Origin: Lingula anatina
Lineage: Eukaryota; Brachiopoda; Lingulata; Lingulida; Lingulidae
Length of the DNA stretch: 61,179 nucleotides
Direction of reading: 5' to 3'
Assembly (NCBI RefSeq): GCF_001039355.2
Contig: NW_019776091.1
Coordinates: 299,066 to 360,244 of the forward strand
Positions 49,086-59,839 of this stretch are shown here, one piece after another (positions within the stretch are counted from its first letter, which is position 1; each line of letters opens with the position of its first letter). The notes below the pieces were generated by a model that ran no database searches, was not told the DNA's origin, and was given only the letters and a program-made list of their open reading frames with translations. A program made the translations under genes and the position numbers.

Positions 49086-49504
49086 AACTCTTCAATTATT
49101 AAGTAACTGCAGCAGTATGCTGACAATGGACATGGTCTGGCCAAGGGAGGTTTTAGCCACTCATTCTGGCAGGAGTTCGAATGCACACGAGAAAAAGACA
49201 GTGACGCCACAGCTTGACCAGACATATTGGATGAATGTGATAACTTATATAACTTAGAATTAAAAAGCAGTAGCAAATTTGCAAAAATCTATGAAACAAT
49301 TATCTAGTAAGCTGGTTGCATACCATACTGTGGAATATGTACATACATTTATACATATTGAATAAAGAATGTAAACATGATACTCTCTTTTGTTTTGAGG
49401 GACCAGTGCCTATTACCAATTTTGCCAATAATCCAACAATAAATAAAAAGCTGTACAAATATTCAAAGCAGTTAATATGCATTTCTACAGGTTCCTAAAA
49501 GATT

Positions 49505-49702
49505 TGCTTTAGAATTCCTATAAGATTTCCTATAGGATCCTATAAGATTTCCTATAAAATTTCCTTTAGGACCCTACAAGATTTCCTATAAGATTTCCTA
49601 TATGATTTCCTATAGGATATCCTATAGGATCCTATGGGAAAATGGGACAATTTCCTATAGGAAATCTTATAGGAAATCCTATAGGAAATTTTCGTAAGGG
49701 GT
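49505..49702. mobile_element. TCCTATAGGA palindrome-array MITE, copy 3
   Basis: About a dozen TTCCTATA(A/G)GA units in alternating orientation, ending GGAAATTTTCGTAAGGGG, the inverse of the CCCTTACGAAATTTCC start of copy 1. The left end is less clear. Confidence 0.7.
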
Positions 49703-50000
49703 GGACCGAGGGCTATTTGTCTATTTGTCTACAATGGATGCAAGTCACTTGGAATTGAATTTGCTAGGTTAATTTTATCAAGAAGTTATAACAGAAGGAG
49801 ATTACACGCGTGGGGGCGGAGTCCGTTTTACGGTCTCTCATTGGTCGGAATGAACAGAACCCAGAGAACAATGGGTGACTATCTCTGTTACGGTCTCGTT
49901 TAAATCTGGTTTTCCGGAAAAGGTGCCTTCAGAAGTTTTTTTTTTTTTTTTTTTTTTTTTGAGAGTACACAAAGAGAAAAGCATTCAAAAGTTCGTTAAA

Positions 50001-50056
50001 ATGAGAGAAGTACAAAGTGCAGAGGATATGATGTTGGATAAGGTTCTCAAAAACAG
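50001..50056 (+). CDS. Candidate first coding exon, unknown gene
   Basis: ATG in AAAATGAGAG context opens MREVQSAEDMMLDKVLKN and ends two bases into a codon at a perfect donor (AACAG/GTAAGAG). The ~250 bp upstream share TTATAACAGAAGGAGA and a GGGCGGAG-type box with the inverted region 53990-53890, which also precedes an ORF. The continuing exon was not found. Confidence 0.35.
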
Positions 50057-50393
50057 GTAAGAGTTTTTAAATGTATAACTACAGTTAATATGGTGATAAA
50101 TTGCAACTTTTATGCCGTAAGGTCTCACTGTATAAGTGTTCAGCTCCACGTCGATCTCGCGAGGTGGTGTGTGGAAAATAAATGTTGCACGAAAAATATT
50201 TCCCACACATTACAAGTGCTTATACTTGTAGTATCAGATGAAGAAAGTTTGGTCTTTATACAGTTGTAATTGTTAAGTAATTTGTGGCAATAGGATAGAA
50301 TAAATCTTAGGTGCACTTTTAGTATCCGAATAACAAGTACCAGGGGTAGTCTTAGAGAGGGGTGAGAAACGTCCATTGTTCTCGTCAGTGAGG

Positions 50394-50690
50394 CTAACCA
50401 TTTTCAGGGTATGTACGCTCAGATAGAAAACCAAGTATTGTGGGAACGTTACTAATGAAGCCGCTGGTAGTACTAGTAGATATCAGTCTGTAGTCTTGAA
50501 CAAGCACCCCGATGGCGAGTGAACAGTTGTCGAAAACAAAAGACCTAGGTGTGGTAGATCGACTACTGTTCATGCGTGCCGAAAAGACCAAACCTAATTG
50601 CCCCTCAAGGTCACAAAACAATATCCGGTACTGACGGTTAGGCTCGTCATAATCATATAAGTAGCCCGTTTCCACCCCCTGCAAGTACAT
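50394..50690 (-). CDS. Hypothetical ORF, 98 aa
   Basis: An open frame with MYLQGVETGYLYDYDEPNRQ and later VLVQDYRLISTSTTSGF. An ATGGCGGCC in strong Kozak form lies just upstream in another frame. It faces the candidate exon at 50001. Composition is protein-like but no family is recognised; it could be a single-exon fragment. Confidence 0.3.
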   Translation of the reverse strand: MYLQGVETGYLYDYDEPNRQYRILFCDLEGQLGLVFSARMNSSRSTTPRSFVFDNCSLAIGVLVQDYRLISTSTTSGFISNVPTILGFLSERTYPENG

Positions 50691-51208
50691 GCGTAGGCCG
50701 CCATCTGGTTTACGTTTCGGGAAAAAATATCTCCAAAAAACATTCCCCCCTATTTTTTATACTTGTGTCACATGACAGTCATATAATTTAACTAATTGGT
50801 ATGTCTGCAATACATTTTCTTGAGCAGTATTGTTGATTTTATTTGCGATCTAGCTTGAATACGACAAGGGCCAATTTTCACGCGTCCATATCAGTAACTG
50901 TTACGCTTGTTACGGCCAAACGCCTAAAAGTTGTTTGCACCTTTCAAAAGCGTGATTATAAAAGATTTTGGTGTGTTTAGGTACTTGAACATGTTGGTCG
51001 CAGCTTGGTATATATTGCATGGAAAAAATAACCCTTTTGCTCAGAGTACCAATTTATCACTTTAGTGTTATGGTTAAATGTACCATTTTTGCCTTTAATG
51101 TCTTTTTGCTTAAAATTTTAAGAAATTAAGATGGCAGTTGGTCATCGTTTTTCTTCTCACCGTGGCAGGTGGCTTTGGAGTGGTAACTTTGTTGTTAAGG
51201 TAAGGTGC

Positions 51209-51577
51209 TCAATTACTTTGACTGGAAAGGTTTGGCCCCTGCTTGGCATTTCCATCATGGCGATTTAACAGGAAGTTTGGCTTTATGTCTTTGCTATGGT
51301 TATAAACTTCTCTTTTTACATATGTTTTAAATAAAATTAAATCTTTGAAAATACTCATATGAACCCCAGTGTTTCTTAAATTAAAGTCACGATGTTTTAA
51401 GTTCACTTGGGGTCCATCAATTACTTTACCTGTTATCTCACTACACATCTCCCTTTGAGTCAAGGTGTGTAAGACATCTCTATAATTAAGGGGTACTATA
51501 TTACCTTGGCAAGTTAGGTGGCAAGCTTGGATGTATAAGTTCATTTTATGAAAGAAGCTTTGCCTTGGTGATGACAA
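51209..51577 (-). CDS. Hypothetical ORF, 122 aa
   Basis: An uninterrupted frame containing MNLYIQACHLTCQGNIVPLN, a helix with YRDVLHTLTQREMCSE and a basic tail. No recognised domain. Possibly a fragment of an element-encoded protein. Length alone is only weak support in AT-rich DNA. Confidence 0.25.
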   Translation of the reverse strand: MSSPRQSFFHKMNLYIQACHLTCQGNIVPLNYRDVLHTLTQREMCSEITGKVIDGPQVNLKHRDFNLRNTGVHMSIFKDLILFKTYVKREVYNHSKDIKPNFLLNRHDGNAKQGPNLSSQSN

Positions 51578-53625
51578 TAGAATTGAGCTCTGTTATGACT
51601 TATTCATTACTTGAAATTAAACATTTCGTCTTGCAATGTCAAAACAGAAATTCTCTCATAATTGATAATAATTCGGACATGCATATCTAAACACTTTTCT
51701 CGAGTTTTTTTTTCTATTATAGATATGAGAGAAGGCTACATTGAATATGAATCATGATCCGGCTGGGAAGAATTAAAAAATTATCAATGAAAAAAAAAAG
51801 AAGGTCAGTGTGTCTGAGGTAAGCCTACAATGCATTAAACATTCACTAACAACAATTTTTTTCACCATTTTCAAACAACAACAACCTTGGGCATTTTCAT
51901 TTTAAGGGACTGGCCTCTCTGAAATGACTTTGTGCCCTGTCAGAAGAGTGGTAACCGGGGCAGATTTAAATAATTTTGATATGAATGATATCTAATTTCT
52001 TGTAATAAGTACAAATTCTTTCAATTTCGTGGGATTATGAGCCTGTAATCAAGAAACTTGTTTTTTTTTTGTTTTTTTTTTTTTTTTAAATTTAGTTGTA
52101 AATTGTACATTTATGTGGTTAACATTATTTCAGTCAAGTCATAACAACAATGACACATTAAACTTCATTGCTTCATTCCATAATTTATACGTGGATACTT
52201 GTAGTTCATAATGCTATTTTTTTCTAACATACAGGTTTCCCTCTTTTCTGAGTGGCTTGCCATAAGCAAGGCAGCAGAAAAGGCCCTGAGGAAAATGTAA
52301 CTCGAGTTGTCCTTTTTGGAGAAGAAACTGGACAAGGCTGGCCAACGAGACTGTTTGAAATCATTAAATTTATAGTGCTTCTTCGTGACATTTGTAGTGA
52401 TTCCCAGTCGCCTCACAGACTCTATACATTTCAAAAGTGGACATAAATTTATGTTACTGTCATGTGGAAAAAAACCAAAACCTAGATATCTATATTTCTT
52501 TATAATAATATGTTACCGATTCCCAGTAAAATTCGGACTGCTCCAGTAAAATGTCCTAAAAGCAGTCACTTACTGGCCCAGTTAAAGTTTTCAGCTGTAA
52601 CATGTACTGTACTCCAATTTATTTTATAAATGTTCATACTAAATGTTGTCTTGATCTATAATGACCTTTTGAAAATCCCATGTTTTTTTATCCTATTTGT
52701 AATAATTAAGAAGCCGCTTTATCTTCTAGGATTTTTTCATTCGGCCTATTAGATTCTTAGACCTTGCTGGCCTGTGAGTTGGAAAAGTATGTGACGCAGA
52801 CTGGAATAATCAAGTCAGATATAGAAGAATATAATTATTTTTATCTGCACAATTGAAAAAAAAAGCAAACTGCATAAAACTGAAGCAACTTAATCATACT
52901 TGTACGGTTATTAATGACTGCTTAAGTGTAAAATTTTATTGGTTTTGTTCATCTGTTGATATAGTAAAATATGGTTTTATGCACATATCTTACTATCACT
53001 AAACTTGAGTACAGAGTTGACTTAAAAACAAAGTCTATATGGTAAATAATAGCTTGAAATTTATATTCTCATCTTTATTCGTGTTTCATTTTTAAGAGCT
53101 CAGTTGATATTAGATTTTCTGATATATTTTGTACATAAATAAATTTATGTATGAATAAAAATTATTTTTAATGTTAAGCACTTGTTTGTACATGTTTGTA
53201 TCTGCAGTCACTTGTTTAGGCAAATGTGAACAGTGTTAGTATGTGTCAGAATTATCCTGAAAAAAAGGTTTCCAAGGTAAATAAAATTTGAACTTATATT
53301 CAGAAAACTATCACATGCCGTTGCATTGCCTCAACCCATTGTTTAGAACTTCACTTTAATGCATTACAATATAAAATGTATACAATGTAGGCCCTTCTGA
53401 GGGAAAAATACTAAAAATTACGAAATTTAAAACCAAGGTCACAAAGCTTAGGCGCTGTCACAATCTATATGTTTATAGGACCTTAGGGCTGGAGTGTCCA
53501 AACTTTTATGTTTTAATATTATATCGTTTGGCAGAGAGGACAGACATTCACTGGAATGTCATTTTCACAAGCCAGTTGGGATGTTTTCTTTCGACTTCTA
53601 TGTGATTTATCTCTAGGGTGTACAA

Positions 53626-53820
53626 TTAAAAGCTATCTATCATCGACAGAAAATAAAACTCATGGCGACCGTCCTCCGTCCTCGTCACCATCCCATCACC
53701 TCTCTCTATGATATCATTCCCTTCCAGCACATCGTCCAAATAATCACCTCTGAAAAAGTCGTCAGCATACAGCGCTGATTTTACACTACTGATCTCGAAT
53801 TCTAACGCGATATAACGCAC
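53626..53820 (-). CDS. Hypothetical ORF, 64 aa
   Basis: MRYIALEFEISSVKSALYAD then an acidic stretch (DDFFRGDYLDDVLEGNDIIE). Internal GAG/GTGATG sites could be donors. It lies downstream of the inverted promoter-like block at 53990-53890. Function unknown. Confidence 0.3.
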   Translation of the reverse strand: MRYIALEFEISSVKSALYADDFFRGDYLDDVLEGNDIIERGDGMVTRTEDGRHEFYFLSMIDSF

Positions 53821-53875
53821 ATGAAATCAATCTCCAAGCTGAGGAGAGCGACGCAGACGAAACCTTGAAACAGGA

Positions 53876-53895
53876 GCCCCCCCCCCCCCCCCCCC
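53876..53895. repeat. Poly(C) tract
   Basis: A run of C of nearly 20 bases between the ORF at 53820 and the promoter-like block. Confidence 0.8.
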
Positions 53896-54109
53896 TTAGC
53901 TAGCTCCGCCCACCGTAACAGACATCGAACAATAGAGAGGCTCGTGTTTACTCTCCTTCTGTTATAACTCCTTGATTTTATCACGTTCGATTTGTAATGA
54001 TTTGGTTGGTGAGGGAAAAATAGGGGAGAAGAGCTATCTGGAAAACTAACATTGTGACCCCCTTTTGTCACCCACGGTGCCTTCCCTGCTGTGCTCTCCT
54101 CACTGTGTT

Positions 54110-54295
54110 CCCCTATCCCCACTGTGTCCCCCTACCCCAACTGTGCCCCGCCCCTATCGCCACTGCGCCCCCTATCCCCACTGCGCCTCCCTACCCCCAC
54201 TGTGCCCCCCCCCCCTACTATGTGTCCCCCTTTCCCCACTATGTCCCTCCAACCCCACTCTGTCCCCCTACCCCCGCTGTGCCTCCCTACTACAG
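54110..54295 (+). repeat. CCCCACTGTGTCCCCCTAC minisatellite
   Basis: About nine imperfect units of ~19-22 bp, the same family as 45288-45393. It generates proline/cysteine-rich ORFs in all three plus frames, which are not genes. Confidence 0.88.
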
Positions 54296-54413
54296 CTTCA
54301 GTAGTCGTACCAGACGTCTAAGCTGCTTGGGTTGAAAGCAATTTAAATAAATTTAAATAGCGAGGGGTCCGTGGAGATGGACCGATCTTGTTAGGGATGT
54401 GAACTCAATCCAA

Positions 54414-54584
54414 GGGCGCATTCCCATATATTTTAGATCGATCTATCCCTGTGGGGTGTCTCACTAGATATCTGTCAGATAATCCGGCTTAAATGTCCGT
54501 CCCGCCTACTACAAGCTGTAAGGGGATAATTAACTTTCGTGCCCGCTCAGCTGGATCGATCTAATCTCTGGGAATGGGGTCTAA
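54414..54584. mobile_element. MITE with TTAGATCGATCTA ends (inverse of 22039-22255)
   Basis: GGGCGCATTCCCATATATTT at the left; CTCTGGGAATGGGGTCTAA at the right. The interior CCCGCCTACTACAAGCTGTA matches 22039-22255 in reverse orientation. Confidence 0.8.
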
Positions 54585-54589
54585 GGTAA

Positions 54590-55180
54590 CAAATAGGGTG
54601 AATCCACCAAACTGAGATATGTGTACTGAATTTCTTCAATTTTGAAACAGGCTATGTACTATAGATATCGTACAGTATTGAGCACGTAACTTTTGGTTTT
54701 TACTTACTTAATTGCTTCTTCGACAAATTGTTTTCCTTGTAGGCCTTTTCTATCGATTCGTCTTCTATTAGTGAATTATATTTATTTCAGACACGCCCAA
54801 AAAATAGTCCTAGAAATCCCTGCGCCGAGTAAGCTAATGCAGTTTCACTTTGCTTATCAACAAAGTGGAAATTCCCCAAGTTTCGATCACAAATAGAGTC
54901 CTCTTTCTGCAGCCTAGAAACAGGTCACATCAGGTTATAAAATGGCGGCAACTTGTCATCTCAGCCAGACCTAAAGCCAAAGGCAGTTGCTTGTGTTCAA
55001 ACCTTGAAACGGAGTTCTGCAATGGATTTGATGAGACATTAAAAGTATCAATCTTGCTAGCGTCAGCTATAAAAAAGGGTTTGATAGCGCTAGGCGTTCA
55101 ACCTGTAAGTCTGGCTGCTCATACACAAGACAAGTGCAAAACATATTGGCTACGGGCGTACTGATACTGACAGTATCAAA
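54590..55180 (+). repeat. Diverged copy of the 8310-9900 / 13700-14500 block
   Basis: Contains GTGAATCCACCAAA, CAGTTTCACTTTGCTTATCAACAAAG and AGCCAGACCTA in the order seen at 8320-9700. More diverged than the other two copies. Confidence 0.7.
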
Positions 55181-55654
55181 TTTCATCCCAGATAGCAAGA
55201 TGACGTTGGGCCAACGTCGGCACCGTTGGCACTTGGTCGGCATTGGCATGCCGCCATCGGGCCAACGTTGGGCCAACGTTGGCACTGTTGACGTTGGCCT
55301 GCCGACGTTGGGCCAACGTCGGGCCAACGTCCTTTTTTTTTACGTTGATCCGATGTAGGGCCAACGTTGGGCCAATGTAGGACCAACATCATTTTTTGTC
55401 GTTGATCCAATGTAGGGCCAACGTCATTTTTCAAGCATTAAACTTATGTTGGACCAGTCTTTTTTAATTTCATGTCAAACCGCCATCAAGCCAATATATG
55501 ATGTCATTTTTTTAAATTTATTTTTATTATTTCTTATTTTTATTTTTTATTTATTTTTTTATTGATTGAACTAACATCATTTGATCAATTTTGATTTAAT
55601 TTATCTCAATCTCTTTCTCTCTTTTTTTCAAAATCCCCTCATTAATCCACTATT

Positions 55655-55868
55655 TGTTTAATTTGACTTGACATTTGAATGAACTGTTAATTTGTTAGAG
55701 CTACTCATTCCGCTTTTTTAAAATTCCGCCTTTTATGATAAGCCGGTCAAGGACCCGGATGTAGCGTTTCTTTGAGTTATGGATATGAAAAAAGCACAAG
55801 CGTATCAAACCAATACAATTCGTCGAGTGATTTGATTTGTGATGCGATTTAATTCGAAGACATCAACA
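55655..55868 (+). repeat. 5' LTR
   Basis: 214 bp, TG...CA ends. Retains about ten CpG dinucleotides. Confidence 0.85.
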
Positions 55869-56119
55869 CTGGCGACGAGGATTAACTCTAGTGCAAAACT
55901 GTGAGCCAACTTTCTTTGAGGAAATGGAGGAAAAATGTGAAATTACGAAATTCGAACCGTACAGAAGTCCGGAGCCGCCCGTCCGGAGCGGGAGACATTA
56001 GGGCCACGCTGGACGCGCTGGCCTTACAGTTTTAAACTCTTCGCTGACGGAAAAGGATTGATCGTTTCAGAACCAACGGACGGAATGAATAATGAACAAA
56101 GACAGAAAATTAAAAATAC

Positions 56120-56620
56120 ATGTCAGAGGAGACGCGCGCTTATGTTGCATTCAGCAGGGACAGGTGTACTGTACAAGATATTTTCAGGACTCTCTCAAAC
56201 GGACCCCTCTCAAACGCTGTTACACAGGTGAGAAACATGAATAACGCTTTAAATGAAAGTGGAACACCAGAAACTGTGAGTATGGTGAAACCGAAGTCAT
56301 TTAACAAACCAACTCGGACTAAACACCACGAGTTCAGACATGAAAAACGAAGTAGAAAGTTACCCCCCGACTGAGAAAACATGGAACGTTGGATCACTTT
56401 GCAAAAGTCTGCAAAACTGAAACTATTGTTCATTTAAATGACAGTTATGAACATGATAATCCAGGGGTGCATATACATTTGGTGTGGGAACCAATGCAAT
56501 ATACACAGACATGCCAAATATGGTGGAAATAGAGATAGGCGGCGTTGATCTCAGTGTATTACCAGATTCAGGTGCATATTTTAATATCATTGATGAAAAT
56601 ACATGGGGAATGCTGAAAAA
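56120..56620 (+). pseudogene. gag-protease remnant of the LTR element
   Basis: One frame (56120-56374) gives an 84-aa gag fragment rich in Lys/Arg at its end. Shortly after, in another frame, HFAKVCKT resembles the end of a CCHC knuckle. Then PNMVEIEIGGVDLSVLPDSG and AYFNIID, where DSGA is the aspartic protease active site. Frames are broken by stops and shifts. Non-functional. Confidence 0.65.
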
Positions 56621-56976
56621 AAATAAATAATAATAATAAAAATGAAAATAAGAAAAATAAATGTGGCTCAGGCTCTTGTGGAGGACCACAAAACAAACAG
56701 TATTATTCATACACGTCTGAGAAATCTTTAAAAGTGAGAGAACATTTGAATGTGACATATAGGCAGGTAAAGGAAGAGACCATGTGGAATTTGTAGTAGT
56801 GAAAGGACATGGGGTTTGATATGAGTTGATTAGATTTTAGAATTTTCAGTGTGGTTAAAAGAATTATAGTTGGAGGTCATATGTTATTCTGCAAATGTTT
56901 GAAAAGACAATTTAAAGAGTGAACTGTCAATTAGCATATATTTGAAAGGACCGTTTCTCTCCAAGAAAGGAAGGGA

Positions 56977-57190
56977 TGTTGTGTTTTGACTTGACATTTG
57001 AATAAACTGTTGTTAACTTAGTAGAGTTACTTGTTCCATTGTTAATTCCTTTAATTATTATTAGCTTGTCAAGGAGCCGGATGTATCATTTCTTAGTGTT
57101 ATGAATATGAAAAAAGCACAAGCGTTGCAAACTGGTTCAATTCATTGAATGATTTGAATTGTGATGTAATTTAATTCAAAAGCATCAACA
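56977..57190 (+). repeat. 3' LTR
   Basis: 214 bp, aligned with the 5' LTR throughout. Most CpG positions of the 5' LTR read TG, CA or TA here. Confidence 0.85.
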
Positions 57191-57749
57191 ACATACTGGG
57201 GTTTGTCTTTGTGCACATGTAATTCTCTTTTTATTGTACATCTATATCTATGCTAGGGTATACATAATTCTTTTTCAGAGTTTATATGTATGTAGCCAGC
57301 ATGCAAGTTGAATACATTGAAACAGTTACTGCATGGTTATTTATAATTTTATTATAACTCTCCATCATCTAAAAAACAAAGTTTTTTTTTCATTCATTAT
57401 TCAAGATTTATTCATTACAGAACTACAGTGATTTGTGATTATGATTATTAATGATATGTTTGAATAAGTTTTAAAATGACAATGTATAATATTATTTAGG
57501 TTAAAGTGTGCAAAAATATTTTTCCTCCTCGAACCCATTGTACATGCAGAATTAATTACAATTTTGGTATTTTTGTGTTAGTTCAGATTCGATGAGCAGC
57601 TTTGTTTTGTAAAAAAAAATGTATATAAGTGACATTTGCCCGTTTAGTGTCTGAATATTTGCCCTTTTTAAACTTACATTGTTTTGTACAAAAAGACAAG
57701 TTTCTTTTTTATTAAATGTATTGACACTGTATTTACTGTTGATTTGGTT

Positions 57750-57778
57750 ACACACACACACACACACACACACACACN
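57750..57778. repeat. (CA)n microsatellite next to an N
   Basis: About 13 CA units ending at the N at 57778, probably a sequencing or assembly uncertainty. Confidence 0.85.
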
Positions 57779-57902
57779 AATATAATAATAAACAATCTCA
57801 CAAAACACAAATCTGATCAAAGCTTTACATAGAACCTGCTTCTATACATTAATCTAACCCACTGAGACTGTCTTTAATGCTGTATGTTTCACTTGACATG
57901 AG

Positions 57903-57903
<1 letters not shown>

Positions 57904-57971
<68 letters not shown>
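57904..57971. repeat. (TA)n microsatellite
   Basis: About 33 TA dinucleotides. Confidence 0.9.
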
Positions 57972-57976
<5 letters not shown>

Positions 57977-58609
57977 AACATAATTGAACATATTTTAACT
58001 TTAACTAAAAAACGAAGCCATAAATAAAGTGATTCAGAACTTTTAAAACTGAAAACATCCTGTAGAACTTAATGTATAGGGTTAATATAAGGTTCATTCA
58101 TAAATAACTTTTATTTAACTAATTAAATATTCAGTTAATATAATTTTCAGACTTTATCTAAAGTAGGAATTTTCAGAAATGAAATTTGGCCATGAAATCA
58201 CCACTATGATATAATAAAGAATATATTTTGTGTTGCAGACAGAAAGAAAGTGTTGTTGTTTTTGCTTATAATTTCGTTAAGTCAATTAATCACTTTGGAA
58301 CAAAAATAAAGTTAAATTTGGGCCAATGTAGGGCCAATAAACTGGGATGGCATAATTACATTGGGCCAACGTCAACCATTACCCACCATTGGGCCAATGT
58401 CAGCTGGTCGGCAAAATGACGTTGGGCCAATGTCGGGCCAACAGATGGCCGATGAGCACGGACGTCGGCCCGACGCCGGCACCGTCGCTGGCCCGTCGTC
58501 GGCCCAGTGTACTGGTCGGCCTTACGACGTTGGCCCGACGTCGTAAGGCCAACCATGCCGACGTTGGCCCAGTGTCGGGCCAACGCCTTCTTGCTATCTG
58601 GGATGTGCT

Positions 58610-58967
58610 TGTATTTCATTACCTGTTATTTGTAAAATACATGAGAGGATGATACTTTTAAAGCTGTTTAATGTTTATATTTAAAGACATGTATGTGTCG
58701 TAGATTGATTTAGTAGCATTTACTAAAGAATTTAAGATATGTTAAATTAAAGGTGGGCTTCATTTGTGCCTTGATCTAAGGCATCCCCTGCACATGCCAT
58801 ACAAACAAACTGGAAGCTTGGCCATAATAAACATATGGGGTCTGGGCTTTTTATGCATGGGACTAGATTTGGTCCGGGCCTTTGACATAAATATGTGGGT
58901 CCATCAGCATGCAGTTTAAAAAGTCCAAAAAGGTGGTCAAAACCATTTCATCAACATTTTTATCCAG

Positions 58968-59007
<40 letters not shown>

Positions 59008-59835
59008 TAAATAGATAAAAATGCATTTAACTTTTTGTGTTACATAAATATGTGTTAAGTTTTGTATATTTCATTATTATTTGCATGCTGTGACAGTATG
59101 AATGCATGTACTATTTTTTTGTATTCCAAACCCAAGGTCACTGTTGTGTATGAATACACTACTTCCTGTGAAAAGTAGTTCCATTTCATGAAAAATGGTC
59201 GTCTGCTAGTTTTATTTGCAAAGAACAATCCACAAAGTCAGGAAAATAAGGTATCATCCAAAGAACTTCAACATTTAATTTATTTGTGTGTGTTAACAAC
59301 AAACTGGTGATGAAATGTCTTTGAATCTAGAAGTGGTAAGACATCGAGAAACTTGACAAAGTACATTTGAGATATATTGAGGTATATCTAAGCTTTCATG
59401 AACAGCTACAAGATGAAGAATATGAAGAATTGGACTGTTCTGTTGTGAGACTTGATTTGTTCTTTACTGACAAATGGACAAGAAGTTCAGGGATTAAACA
59501 ATATAAGATGTTTTTCTTGTGGCTTAATAAAAATACAAATAAAGCATACTATAAATTCCATTAAAAAGAGTTCTTCATCATTATTCAAAATCCTAATCAC
59601 TAATGGGTTCATGGAAATTTGTCAGTAACAGTAAAGTATTAACAATAGAAAATATCTCCACTCTACATACATTTTTACTAAAGCACAGCTGTGTGCTTAC
59701 TGAATTTAAATATGCTTAAAAAGTTTTTTATTGAAATAAAGGCAAACATATTCATGGATAAAAACATTGTAAGACTAATTAACTTTCAAAATTTTTACAT
59801 AATAAACATATCCATCCACAGTTAATACATGTTAC
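58610..59835. other. No clear gene
   Basis: AT-rich stretch downstream of the NHL exon. A 65-codon plus-strand ORF at 59367-59564 has an ordinary composition but no domain or splice support. Confidence 0.4.
58970..59006. repeat. (ATA)n microsatellite
   Basis: About a dozen ATA units. Confidence 0.88.
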
Positions 59836-59839
59836 TCAC

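Larger units (their letters stand above)
55655..57190 (+). mobile_element. Short, decayed Mag-like LTR retrotransposon
   Basis: Two 214-bp LTRs (55655-55868 and 56977-57190) starting TGTT and ending CATCAACA enclose 1.1 kb. TGGCGACGAGGAT directly after the 5' LTR is a tRNA primer-binding site of the type used by Mag-like Ty3 elements. AAGAAAGGAAGGGA just before the 3' LTR is the polypurine tract. Inside are gag and protease remnants. Reverse transcriptase and integrase are absent. No target duplication was seen. Confidence 0.85.
55187..58602. mobile_element. 3.4-kb TIR element with TTGGGCCAACGTCGG subterminal repeats
   Basis: Left end CCCAGATAGCAAGATGACGT; right end is its inverse, CCTTCTTGCTATCTGGG. 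AT flanks both sides (55185-55186 and 58603-58604). The outer ~250 bp on the left and ~290 bp on the right are arrays of GGGCCAACGT(C/T) units. The interior contains an LTR retrotransposon and microsatellites, no transposase. CCCAG ends and a 2-bp duplication ally it with the 5747 family. Confidence 0.85.

Noticed and set aside
51720-52275. Chain of plus-strand exons continuing the 50001 candidate
   Set aside because: Acceptor-like sites exist (51721, 52233) but every phase-compatible frame meets a stop early.
54054-54335. Three overlapping proline/cysteine-rich ORFs
   Set aside because: All are translations of the CCCCACTGTG minisatellite in different frames.
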